From: Haberlea rhodopensis
Taxonomy: Eukaryota; Streptophyta; Magnoliopsida; Lamiales; Gesneriaceae
DNA: 64,000 bases
Direction of reading: 5' to 3'
Assembly: GCA_907163345.1 (NCBI GenBank)
Contig: CAJQUN010000405.1
Span: 310,001 to 374,000, forward strand
Positions 48,986-59,037 of the stretch are shown here, one piece after another. The first letter of the stretch is position 1. Every line of letters starts with the position of its first letter. The notes beneath the pieces were generated by a model, which saw only the letters and a list, made by a program, of their open reading frames with translations, was not told the DNA's origin and made no database searches. The translations under genes and the position numbers were made by a program.

Positions 48986-49117
48986 GTGAATCCGATTACA
49001 TCAAGTCTCGATATAAACAAATTAACCACCAAATTATTCTGATTGGCTATTAATTTTAAAATAATGCTTGCTTCTAAAAAGTTACTATATACCCTTGGTG
49101 GGAGCCTCCTGTTGAAG
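48986..49117 (+). pseudogene. Element R: N-terminal copia gag fragment
   Basis: About 44 codons reading VNPITSSLDINKL, then a TGA, then NFKIMLASKKLLYTLGGSL. This matches the start of plant copia gag (S-LD-NKL ... LKIVL-SEKL-YTL) as in Q (VLEKDKLNGTNFLDW). The start codon has become GTG. It is cut off by LTR S2. Confidence 0.65.
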
Positions 49118-49119
49118 TG

Positions 49120-49868
49120 TGTGATGCCCGGGAATTAATGGTGTTAATCCCGATGTGATAATGATCCTCAATGGATTTTAATTGTGGCAATTATGAATTA
49201 ATTGCGGTGTTGGGACACCCGAGGATGTTAAATCGGGTATTTGGGATCGTTGGATCCAAAGGTTGAGATTGTATTCTCGTCATGGTGAAAAACCTTGGAA
49301 TTGGGTTTTTGGTGGTATTTGGGGTCCGTGGTACTTTGTATTGAGGCTGGTATTGGAAATTGAGATTGGAGAGATAATTATTGAAAACAGATGATTTTTA
49401 ATGAGTCATGATGTATTTGTGAACGACTTGGTATTTTGGAGCCTTGGTATATATACACCAAGTGGACTCGGTATTCCGTCATTACACGGAATCTCTCCCC
49501 TCTCTCTCTTCGCGCCCCATCTCCCCCAAACCCCTCTTTTCCCTTTTGGAGGAAAACGGCTGGAAGTTCGGCTCGGGAGCCAGATTTCTCGAAGAAAAGT
49601 TGGTAATCTTCTTCCCCTCGCCTTTACCTTCGTTTTGATTATGGTATTGTAGATTTTGGTTGAGTTTTGGGTTGGTTATGGAAATTGGGGGTTTTGGTTA
49701 AAAAATTCAAAGTTGGTTTTGGTATTTTTATGGGTTTTAAATGGTATATTTGATGTGTTGACGGAGTTGGGGTGTTGGTTTTGAGTTTGGGTATGAATAC
49801 CCCATTAAAGCTCGAATTTTTCAGAAACTCGCACGTCGCGATCGATCTCGACATTATACTAGTTTTGG
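49120..49868 (+). repeat. LTR S2: 5' part of an LTR (TGTGATGCCCGGG...)
   Basis: Plus-strand LTR start with TATATATACACC (about 49448), a C/T-rich leader, donor-like sequence near 49600, then one CGCGATCGATCTCG palindrome near 49838. The order of parts matches the Tekay LTRs although the sequence is different. It ends abruptly at LTR T. Confidence 0.65.
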
Positions 49869-50399
49869 TGTAAGGACCCTAGTTCCTTAAGTGCGAAATA
49901 AGAGCATAAGTAGAGCTAAAGTGTATTATCAGAGTACGAAAATTCGTGTTGAGGCCTTGAGCTTTAAGGATTACATGCCAAGATAATTACTTCCAAATTG
50001 ATTAGTTACATTCCTAACAAAATGAATGTTAATCCTATAGATTTACACTACTCCTAGAGTAGAAACTATAAAAAAGAATCCCAGCTTCTATATCAAAAGC
50101 ACTCCTCGCTAGCTCACTGCGTCAACCCGACCTTAGCCCCTTTATGCCAAGATGTACCTACAAGGACAACCCCCTAATCATGAGCAAATAATAATCCATA
50201 TTAAACTTAGCATGATTAAAAAGCGTAAATGCATAAACCGTAATTATGAAACACTTCATGTTTTCCGCTTGCATTTTAAACGCTCCCTGTATCATAACTC
50301 ATGAGTATAATCAATGAATTATTTAATGGTTTCACAAATGTCATGACATATCACCAATCACCAATCCCTAGTATGTTATAACAGTGTATTTTAATGCAC

Positions 50400-50588
50400 C
50401 TCGCTTATCATGATAGCGGCACTAATACCCCTCGCTTCGACATATTAGCGGCATTGAATAACCTCGCTCAAATGCGACATGCGGCAATACCCTCGCTTCA
50501 ACATTTGGCGGCAAATATTCATTCCTCGCTACAATATGACAGCGGCAAGTAATCTATTATCGCTTCAAGTGACAGCGGCAAAGCATTA
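50400..50588. repeat. CGCT...AGCGGC tandem array (LTR T)
   Basis: About six units, for example CCTCGCTTATCATGATAGCGGC, where the two arms can form a hairpin. Spacing is roughly 30 bp. Confidence 0.75.
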
Positions 50589-50944
50589 AAATCATCACTC
50601 CAATATAACCATGACTCATGGGATGTGCACCAAGTGTTCAACATACACATATGCAATCATAATGCATAATTCAACATGTATTTGCATCCACAATGCACAA
50701 TTTAATATATACTTGCATCCTGAATGCATATTCCAATGAGTATATAAAATACATGTACCGTTGGGTGCCTGTACGTCTCTCTACGTACCTTTCCAAAATG
50801 TAGGATTTGGTAGGACTTTACTTCCTTTGTTGTGTTGCCACTTGGGATGGTTCTACACATTCATACAAACCAATATTAGGAGCCAATAATAGTTCGATAA
50901 CAAAAATCCCACAAAAAATAATTAAAACACATAATTTGTCTTCT

Positions 50945-51155
50945 CGCGATCGATCGTCAATGTGCCCCGATCGATCGTGAGATGCTACTGCCTCAATGCC
51001 CAAAATTCACTATTCCGCAATCGATCGCTGAAAACATGTCGATCGATCGCTGACTTCGCCGATTGATCGCGCAAACTCGCGATCGATCACGGAGAGTTTT
51101 TGCCTCGCACTCTGGTGCTCGCGATCGATCGGGAAAAACGCGCCGATCGATCGCG
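50945..51155. repeat. CGATCGATCG palindrome array (LTR T)
   Basis: Five perfect cores (about 50947, 50968, 51040, 51122, 51144) and three decayed ones (CAATCGATCG, GATTGATCG, CGATCGATCA). Confidence 0.92.
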
Positions 51156-51559
51156 GCTGTATGTAATCGCGAAAAACCACCATTTTCGAGCACCATCCTC
51201 ATGCTACCATAAAACATACTACAACGATCATACTTCAACAACTCAATACACAAAATACTCCATTATACTACCATGTAACTACACAAAACAACATTATCAA
51301 CAAAATGCTACTACACATGCCATTTCCACTCAATAATTTATCTAAACTCAACCAAAACATTAACCATTCCATGACATGGTTCCTCACCCTTTTTTATCCA
51401 ACTTTTTGCAAGGTTTTAAGCAATGTGGAAGCAAGCCTTTCTCTCCTCTTTGCTGATTTGAAGTGGGACAAAAATGGGGGGAGAAAGTGGTAGAGAATGA
51501 GTGGTGGGAGGTTGAGTGTTGAGTGAGTGCAAGAGGTATGGGTGAAAAGGGGCATGGGT

Positions 51560-51884
51560 TGAAGAAGGGAAGTTGATCCTCCTTGTAGGAGAGGATCGGG
51601 TTACATTCAATATGTTTAAATCTTCAACACACGCACACAACGAGCATGATTATTTAAAAATTAACATGATTGACACTCTGTTTGTTGATGTGGTGCAAGG
51701 TACTGATGAGGTGAAGGTGAAGACCGAACTAGAGACTGAAGAAGGCAAGAGCCATGACATGGTGAAGTCAAAGAAGGCTTAAGCTCAAGGAGAAAAGGAC
51801 GTTCATGAAGGGAGAGACAGTCCAATTGCATAAAGCACCACCACCTCGCATTTTCGAAAGCAAGCGAAAGGCTTCATGGGTTGG
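51560..51884 (+). pseudogene. Athila/Tat-like remnant U: protease C-terminal region
   Basis: An open stretch EGKLILLVGEDRVTFNMFK matches the region just after the LGRPFLATG protease block of element V (EGKLILRVGGDQVTFDMFK). The frame closes at about 51782. A large deletion then joins it to a few codons of the integrase end (PPPRIFESKRK, about 51837-51869), and V inserts at 51885. The element reads on the plus strand, opposite to V. Confidence 0.7.
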
Positions 51885-52064
51885 TGGTCACTATTATTTT
51901 AAACAGTATGTTCGAGTGTAGCGATTGCATACCGCAAGTGCGCGGTGTCAAGTTTTAGTATAATGATATGAAAAGTACGGATTGCCGATCCCACGAGGAC
52001 TAGGAAATAATTACCAAATTCAATCAATTTAACTATATTGTTATGATTAATTAACTAAAGTGAC

Positions 52065-52292
52065 AAATTAACTCAATAATTAACCCAAGCAAACAGTGAT
52101 GAATAAGAACAAAATTAAAAGAAACAATTATCAAGACTTTCGGTTCATCCATGCAATCCCCCACAATTCGCATATAGTTAAATTAACTCAATAATTAACC
52201 CAAGCAAACAGTGATGAATAAGAACAAAAATTAAAAGAAACAATTATCAAAACTTTCGGTTCACCCATGCAATCCCCCACAATTCGATAGTT
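52065..52292. repeat. 115-bp tandem duplication in the V 3' LTR
   Basis: Two copies starting AAATTAACTCAATAATTAAC, present once in the 5' LTR (about 57570-57685). The two copies differ at a few bases. Confidence 0.85.
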
Positions 52293-53068
52293 AAGAATTA
52301 AATTCAAACGTTCTAAGGTGACGAGGTCTCCTAATGCACTTGTTATACCTTGGTCCAGTTACAACAAGTCCAATACTAAGGTGCAACAAGGCAATGCTCA
52401 TGTACTTATTTAACACTCAATATTGTAAGTTGATCTATGAAAACTTCTAGCTTTCGATTACTAGATATCTATAGCTATCACACGTGTATTTGACTTCATC
52501 TCTCGATATCAGTCTGAAATCCACGGTTTAATTTACTATATCGTATGGCAATCTCCTATGGTCAATTCAATTGCAATAAATAATCAATCAAGGATATTAA
52601 TCCATTGAAAGCATGAAAACAACATATTAAACTCAAAGAATTTGTATGAATCATCAAAACTTAATTAAAATAGTGGATTCAAAACATGGAATCCCCTAAG
52701 TCTTGACAACAAAACTTAGCTAGAAACTTCAAAATCAAATGCAACTTTGTGTTTTTCAACATCCAAAGCATAAAGAAATCAAATAGAATCAAACAAAGGT
52801 TAGAAATACGGAAATAACGAGAGGCTTTGACTCCTTGCGTTGCTCCATCGTCCCGTCTCTTCCAATGCGTCTTCTCTTCACTGGTTTGATGGTATATGGA
52901 TGTTTGGGGATGAAGGGAAGTGATGGTGACTGAGTTTTTAGGGTTAATTATGAGTCAAGAGTCCTCAATTTGATCTGAAATCTTCTATATATTGTGTTGG
53001 AGGAGTCTTGCACTCTTTGGACACAAAATAGCTTGATAAGGAAAGAAATCTCGATTTTTTCGGGTTTG

Positions 53069-53226
53069 GCGACCGATCGCTACAATGTGCCGATCGATCA
53101 CAAAACTATTCTGTTTTTATTTTTCAAATTTCCGACGCGGCGATCGATCGCTGATATTTACTGATCGATCGCGAATGTGCACTGTTTTGTGGCAATTGAT
53201 AGCCTGATATTATGATCGATCGTTGT
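53069..53226. repeat. CGATCGATCG array, decayed (V, 3' LTR)
   Basis: One perfect core (53141-53150) and about five variants (CGACCGATCGC, CCGATCGATCAC, TGATCGATCGC, ATGATCGATCGT and others). Confidence 0.85.
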
Positions 53227-53446
53227 AGCTGATTTTCAACAATTTGCACTTTCGTCCCTCGTTTTCCCTGTATGCTCGGTTTGGTCCTTTTTCATCATTT
53301 TAAGCTTATTTCTTCCACTTTTATGCATTTGGACCTAGATTCCTGAAATGTACAAATATATACCAAAACGCGTAATATTTCCCAGGAATCACTACAAAAA
53401 CACCCCTAATCATATATCAAATTAAGTGTAAAAATAACACTTATCA

Positions 53447-53463
53447 ACTCCCTCAAACTTAAA
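53447..53463 (-). other. Polypurine tract region of element V
   Basis: The complement, TTTAAGTTTGAGGGAGT, lies directly before the 3' LTR. It resembles the AGTTTGGGGGAA tract seen near 61428 in remnant U. Confidence 0.65.
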
Positions 53464-54735
53464 CTTGATCGTCTTGAGCAAGAAATAGAGTCAAAAAGTC
53501 GAGTTCAACATTGAAGATTCAAATAAACCAATTCACAGTCAATCATATAGCTCAGATACCTCACTTGTAGACAAATAAAAGATAATCAAAAATGTTTCAC
53601 AAGTTGTGTTTTCTCTTAGATCAAGCAACATGTCTCCAAATCAGAATGTGCGTATGTGCTATTATCACTTTCAAGTTCCATGCAATTTTCATAGATCAAA
53701 TTATGCTAGTAAATGAAAATTAGGATTATCATTGAGCATTCCATAGACCTATGTTCAAACAACTTCTCCACTAATGTAGCCACTCCCTAGACTTGGATCA
53801 ATAGGTCTTTTTAAGCTTGTAATGTTAGGCCTAGGTGTTGGCTTCAAAGAAAAGATAGGGTAGCACAAAGAAGATAGTAAGCATGTAATGTTCATATTTT
53901 TTAGTACAAAATTGAGCTTCTCTTCTTTTTCTTTTAGCCTTTGCCACTTTGGATCTTAGTTGTATATTTTTTTCTCAAGGCTCTTTTCTATTATTTTCAT
54001 TTCCCATTCATCATCTTTTTTTTTTTTACAATAAGCTCATCCAAATGTAGCAATTAAAATGCATCTAATGAGAATCATTATATTCCCTTAGGGTAAGGAT
54101 AATTTTTTTCAATTTAAGCTCATATAGGTGGGTATAATGAGTTGCCAAAGATATTTGTTGAATGGGGGCTAATAGTATGTTGAACATACTACATTCTCTT
54201 TAATTAGGCTGAAAATGGGACACTAGAGATTGATATATATCATGGTAAGCTTGAAAGGCTCAAACGGTCCAAAGATCGCCTAGTTCATCTCTTAATCAAG
54301 TTCATGACTATAAAATTCGCCTTGAAGTGTCATCATCAAATAAGTCTAAGTTAGTCTAAGATTCTAATAAACAATTCATCAAGATCACAAAAGTTTTCAC
54401 TGCTCTAAATGCAATTTACAAGATTATTATTCAAATGTGCTTAATAAATTGATCATCTTAGACATGCTACTCAAAACAAGATATTCACAAACAAGTCTTA
54501 CAATCATCAAACTCAAGTTGACATGCATAGTGAGACTAATATCATCATGGAATAGAGACGACTACTATGACTCATTCTTATCTTACTATTCGAACTCATT
54601 TTCAAGAATTATTTTTGTTGGCACTCAAGAAACGATCCAATTCCACAGAAAAAGCATGACACAGTAATGCACTCCCCCAAACTTAATTCATGCATTGTCC
54701 TCAATGTACTAGGCATGGAAAATGAGACAAAGCCT
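53464..54735. other. Non-coding internal region of element V
   Basis: About 1.3 kb between the protease end and the polypurine tract. No RT, RNase H or integrase motif is visible in any frame. The plus-strand frame 54437-54667 has no known domain. Confidence 0.6.
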
Positions 54736-55032
54736 TCACCTTTGACAACAACCGTCAGTGATCATTGTCCAATTCCTCGTCAGTTCGTGGGGTATAGTGT
54801 TGGACAGATCACCGCACACATGACAAAAACAAAAACAAACAAAAAACAAACCAAAACAAACAAAAACAAAGCAAAATGATAAGAAAAAGTTCTTGATTGA
54901 TAGTCCCAAACTGGACTTTTTACCATGTAAGCTCAAGTGCCGCCAGGGCAGTGGGGGATGATTTTTTGTCCGCGATGTGGTAACGTTGTAACCACTTTTC
55001 TTTGACAGTGAATAGTGCCCCGTGGTCATCTC

Positions 55033-55530
55033 TCAGTTTGAAGGTATCGAATGGTAGAACATTGACAACTTTGAACTGTCCAGCCCATGCTCCACCTTCT
55101 TCTCGCTCTTAACATGCATCGCATCAACAGATAGTGTATCAATTATATTAATACTAAAATATCGATGCTCAGTGCGTGTAGTGTTCAAAGCTTTGAACAT
55201 GTCAAAAGTTACTTGATCCCCTCCTACCCGGAGGATCAACTTCCCTTCTCGGACATCAATCAATGCCCTTCCAGTAGCTAAGAACGGTCTTCCTAGAATC
55301 AGAGGCATGTCTGCATCTTCACTTATGTCCAACATGATAAAATCCACCGGAATGGTGAATTTATCAACCTTGATCGGTACATCCTCCACTATCCCATGAG
55401 GGTACTTGATGGACTTGTCTGCCATCTGCAGTGAAACATTTATCGCTTTGAGCTCTCATAAGCCCAGTTTCTTGTACACAGACAAAGGCATTAAATTGAC
55501 ACTGACCCCAAATCACATAAAGATTTATTA
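55033..55530 (-). pseudogene. Element V: retropepsin-like protease
   Basis: Athila/Tat-type protease. The catalytic region reads SLCDLG in one frame and VSVNLMPLSVYKKLGL in another (about 55505-55460), so a frameshift lies at the active site. Then come KSIKYPHGIVEDVPIKV, DFIMLDISEDADMPLILGRPFLATG and RALIDVREGKLILRV, ending near 55033. Plant Athila proteins use DLGA or DLGS here. Inactive in this copy. Confidence 0.85.
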
Positions 55531-55536
55531 AAAGAT

Positions 55537-57210
55537 TTAGAATTGATTTTGCAAGGTATAGTGAAACTCCTTGGATCCTTCAACTTTGGAGGTGAGTGAA
55601 CACTCCTCCGTTAAATTTATCATCTCATGCTCTCCTAGTTTCCGCTTTTTTGACAGAATCTCCTTTAAAAACTTAGCATAATTCGGCATATGCCGAATAG
55701 CATCAATGAAAGGCATCTCAATATGGAGATTCTTTATCATATCTAAAACTTAGCAAATTTAGCATCTAACTTTGCTCTCTTATATGCAGCGGGGAATGAG
55801 AGTGGGATATCTACCTTAGCAGGTGGTGTGATGGGTGTAGAGGTCTTAGTAGACTTACCTTTGTTGCGTGGTTGATCATCTTCTTTCTTGATGTCCGCCT
55901 CGCCTTTCAACTCAATCTGTGCATCCTTCTTTTCAGCGACCTCCGTTCCTCTCCTCAACGTGATTGCATGGACTTGCTCCCTAGGATTTGTCTCAGTGTC
56001 ACTAGGAAGTGTTCCTTGTGCTCGTCCGGCTACGATCTTTGCTAGCTGTTCCACTTGGACTTCCAAGTTATTTATCGACGCCTCGTGATTGTTCATCCTT
56101 GTTTCAGCTGACGATATGAACTTGGTTAATATCTCATCCATGCTTGGCTTTGGTGCATACCCCTGTGGTGGTTGGCGATAGTTCCTCGGCCCCATATTGT
56201 ACATATTTTGGTAAGGGTAGGTTGGTGGTGGTCGGTTCCCTACAAAACTTCATTAGTTGTAACAAAAGGGTTACCTACTTGGCATTCCGTGCTCGGATGT
56301 CCTCCTTGGCAAAGCTCGCATGTAAAAGTTTGAACTTGCATTGCAAGCATGCTCAAACTATCGATATTCATGTTCAGCGCTTCCAACTGGACAACTAGGG
56401 TAGTGACTTCACTCATTTGATGCACTCCGGCTTGCTTCTTTGGCACGTTCCTGTTGGACTGCCATTGATATTTATTAGCAGCCATCTCCTCCAACAGCGT
56501 ATAAGCTTCCTCATGCGTCTTTCTCATCATAGTACCTTCTGATGCTGCATCAATCATAGAACGATTATCAGAAAATAAACCATTATAAAACGTTTGTATC
56601 TGCAGCCAGATAGGGAGGCCATGATGTGGCAACTCCGCAGTAGATATTTGAAGCGCTCCCAAGCCTCATACAGTGTCTCTGGATCATATTGTGCAAAAGT
56701 CATGATATCATTTTACATCTTGACCGTCTTGGATGGTGGAAAGAACTTTGACAAGAATAATTGTGCCATCCCATCCAACATGGTAATCGACCCTGCAGGC
56801 AACGATTGTAACCAAAATTTAGCTTTATCACGTAAAGAAAAGGGAAACAAATGTAACATGATGGTGTCGTCAGTAACGCCATTATGCTTAAATGTATCAC
56901 AAATCTCCAAGAAGTTGGAGATGAGGGCATTTGGATCTTCAGTAGCTGTTCCCCCAAACTAGACCGAAGGTTGGATCATCTGTATGATAGCAGGCTTGAT
57001 CTCAAAATTGCTAGCCTGTATGGTTGGTCTCGTGATACTCGACAATGATCCATGGAATGTAGGGTGGGTGTAGTCCATGAGTGATCTTGCAACTGGTGGT
57101 ACCTCCTTGTTATTAGCCATGTGTGCTATTGCTTGCCTTAGCCTCCTTTGAGAGGTGCGTTCGATCTCGGGGTCAAAAGGCTCAAATGTAGGCTTGCTAC
57201 TCCTTAGCAT
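55537..57210 (-). pseudogene. Element V: gag (Athila/Tat-like)
   Basis: Chosen start ATG 57210 (MLRSSKPTFEPFDPEIERT). It contains the gag signature (FEIKPAIIQMIQ, then DKAKFWLQSLPAGSI, QTFYNGLFSDNRSMIDAASEGT), a zinc-knuckle-like CELCQGGHPSTEC (about 56310), and a coiled-coil-prone stretch with NNLEVQVEQLAKIV (about 56060). Near its end is the conserved MPNYAKFLKEILSKKRKL. Stops at about 56959, 56713, 56240 and 55741, plus a frameshift near 56640, break it. Confidence 0.87.
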
Positions 57211-57352
57211 GCACCAAGAGATAACAACCTGCAAAGATCCACACAAGAAACAAACAGTAGAAGTGTAGAGAAGAATGGGAGAATAAAATAAAAGAAAAAT
57301 GAATAACTAAACTACAGTCAACTAATCTCCTTTGATATTATTAAAACAAGTA

Positions 57353-57369
57353 CCCCGGCAACGGCGCCA
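57353..57369 (-). other. Primer binding site for Asp-tRNA (element V)
   Basis: The complement, TGGCGCCGTTGCCGGGG, pairs with the 3' end of plant Asp-tRNA. This primer is usual for Athila/Tat elements. It lies five bases from the LTR at 57375. Confidence 0.9.
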
Positions 57370-57374
57370 AAACT

Positions 57375-58839
57375 TGATCGCTATTATTTTAAACAGTATT
57401 TTCGAGTGTAGCGATTGCATACCGCAAATGCACGGTGTCAAGTTTTAGTATAATGATATGAAAAGTACGGATTGTCGATCCCACGAAGACTAGGAAATAA
57501 TTACCAAAATTCAATCAATTTAACTATATTTAGCCTACGCTAACCGGTTATGATTAATTAACTAAAGTGACAAATTAACTGAATAATTAACCCAAGCAAA
57601 CAGTGATGAATAAGAAAATGAAATTAAAAGAAACAATTATCAAGACTTTCGGTTCACCCATGCAATCCCCCACAATTCGCTTATAGTTAAAAATTAAGTT
57701 CAAACGTTCTAAGGTGATGAGTTCTCTTAATGCACTTGTTATACCTTGGTTCGGTTACAAAAAGTCCAATACTAAGGTGCAACAAGGCAATGATCACGCA
57801 CTTATTTAACACTCAATATTGTAAGTTGATCTATGAAAACTTCTAGCTTTCGATTACTAGATATCTATAGCTATCACACGTGTATTTGACTTCATCTCTC
57901 GATATCAGTCTGAAATCCACGGTTTAATTTACTATATCGTATGGCAATCTCCTATGGTCAATTCAATTGCAATAAATAATCAATCAAGGATATTAATCCA
58001 TTGAAAGCATGAAAACAACATATTAAACTCAAAGAATTTGTAAGAATCAATCAAAAATTAATTAAAATTGTGGGTTCAAAACATGGGATCCCCTCAGTCT
58101 TGACAACAAAATTTAGCCTAGAAACATATTAAAAATCAAATGCAAATTCGTGCTTTTCAACATCCAAAGCATAAAGAAATAAAATAGAATCAAAAAAAAT
58201 TTAGAAATACGGAAATAACGAGAGGCTTTGACTCCTTGCGTTGCTCCGTCGTCCAGTCTCTTCCGATGCGTCTTCTCTTCACTGGTTTGATGGTATATGG
58301 ATGCTTGGGGATGAAGGAGAGTGATGGTGGCTAAGTTTGTAAGGTTTATTATGAGCCAAGAGTCCCCCAATTTCGTCTGAAATCTTCTATATATTGTGTT
58401 GGAGGAGTCTTCCATTCTTTGGACACAAAATAGCTTGATAAGGAAAGAAATCTCGATTTTTTCGGGTTAGGCGATCGATGCTACAATGTGCCGATCGACC
58501 ACCAAACTATGCTGTTTTTATTTTTCAAAATTTCCGACGAGGCGAACGATCGCTAATCTTTACCGATCGATCGTGAATGTGCACTGTTTTGTGGCGATCG
58601 ATCGCCTGATATTATCGATCGATCGCTACGATTTTCATTATTTTCCACTTTCGTCCCTCCTTTTCCGTGTATGCTCGGTTTTGTCCTTTTCATCATTTTA
58701 AGCTTATTTTCTCCACTTTTATGCATTTGGACCTAGATTCCTGAAATATACAAATATATACCAAAACGCATAATATTTCCCAGGAATCAAAAACACCCAT
58801 AATCATATATCAAACTAAGTGTAAAAGTCACACTTATCA
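57375..58839 (-). repeat. 5' LTR of element V
   Basis: A 1465-bp LTR with TGATCGCTATT and CACTTATCA edges on the plus strand. TATATA (complement) near 58387-58394 lies upstream of the expected transcript start. Differences from the 3' LTR are frequent, so the insertion is old. Confidence 0.9.
58469..58628. repeat. CGATCGATCG array (V, 5' LTR)
   Basis: Three perfect cores (58564, 58595, 58616) and three variants. Two positions that are perfect here have decayed in the 3' LTR, and the one perfect there (53141) is mutated here. Confidence 0.88.
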
Positions 58840-58844
58840 GTTGG

Positions 58845-59037
58845 ATCATTCGCTGTTACCAAGATATACCCGCATGGAGCCATTAAGGTAAGTGATCCTA
58901 TTCTAGGCACTTATGTCATTAATGATGAGAGGTTGAGGCATTACCCAATTGATTACGAAGATTCGTGCTCCACAAACGATTCCAACCTTTGAGGAAATGT
59001 GGTAATAAGTCCAGCTTGAGACTATGAATCAAGAACT
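58845..59037 (+). pseudogene. Remnant U: integrase C-terminal tail
   Basis: Right of V the reading continues SFAVTKIYPHGAIKV, DPILGTYVINDERLRHY and ends with TGA at 58992. This is the C-terminal region seen in Athila/Tat integrases (PHGA ... VN-RLK-Y). The stretch GTCCAGCTTGAGACTATGAA after the stop resembles Athila 3' untranslated sequence. Solo LTR S3 inserts at 59038. Confidence 0.72.

Larger units (their letters stand above)
49869..51559 (-). repeat. LTR T: truncated Tekay-family LTR
   Basis: Minus-strand LTR with an intact 3' terminus (TGTAAGGACCCTAG at 49869) but no 5' terminus; homology fades near 51550, where Athila-type remnant U starts. It has both arrays (50400-50588 and 50945-51155) and the acceptor-like complement of TTGTCCTTGTAG near 50159. 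More diverged than the other family LTRs. Confidence 0.78.
51885..53446 (-). repeat. 3' LTR of element V
   Basis: Plus-strand edges TGGTCACTATT and CACTTATCA. It is about 97 bp longer than the 5' LTR, because of a tandem duplication of about 115 bp (52065-52179 and 52180-52292) less smaller deletions. It has a TATATA block near 52985 and a CGATCG array (53069-53226). Confidence 0.9.
51885..58839 (-). mobile_element. Element V: Athila/Tat-like element without RT, RNase H or integrase
   Basis: A 6955-bp element with LTRs of 1562 and 1465 bp and TSD GTTGG (51880-51884 and 58840-58844). It has a PBS for Asp-tRNA, a polypurine tract, gag and protease on the minus strand, and about 1.3 kb of non-coding sequence where pol would lie. 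It matches the structure of non-autonomous gag-only plant retrotransposons (TR-GAG-like). The gag frame is also broken in several places. It inserted into the older remnant U. Confidence 0.9.

Noticed and set aside
57353..57369. Part of an Asp-tRNA gene
   Set aside because: Only the last 17 bases match, next to an LTR end and in the strand expected for a primer site.
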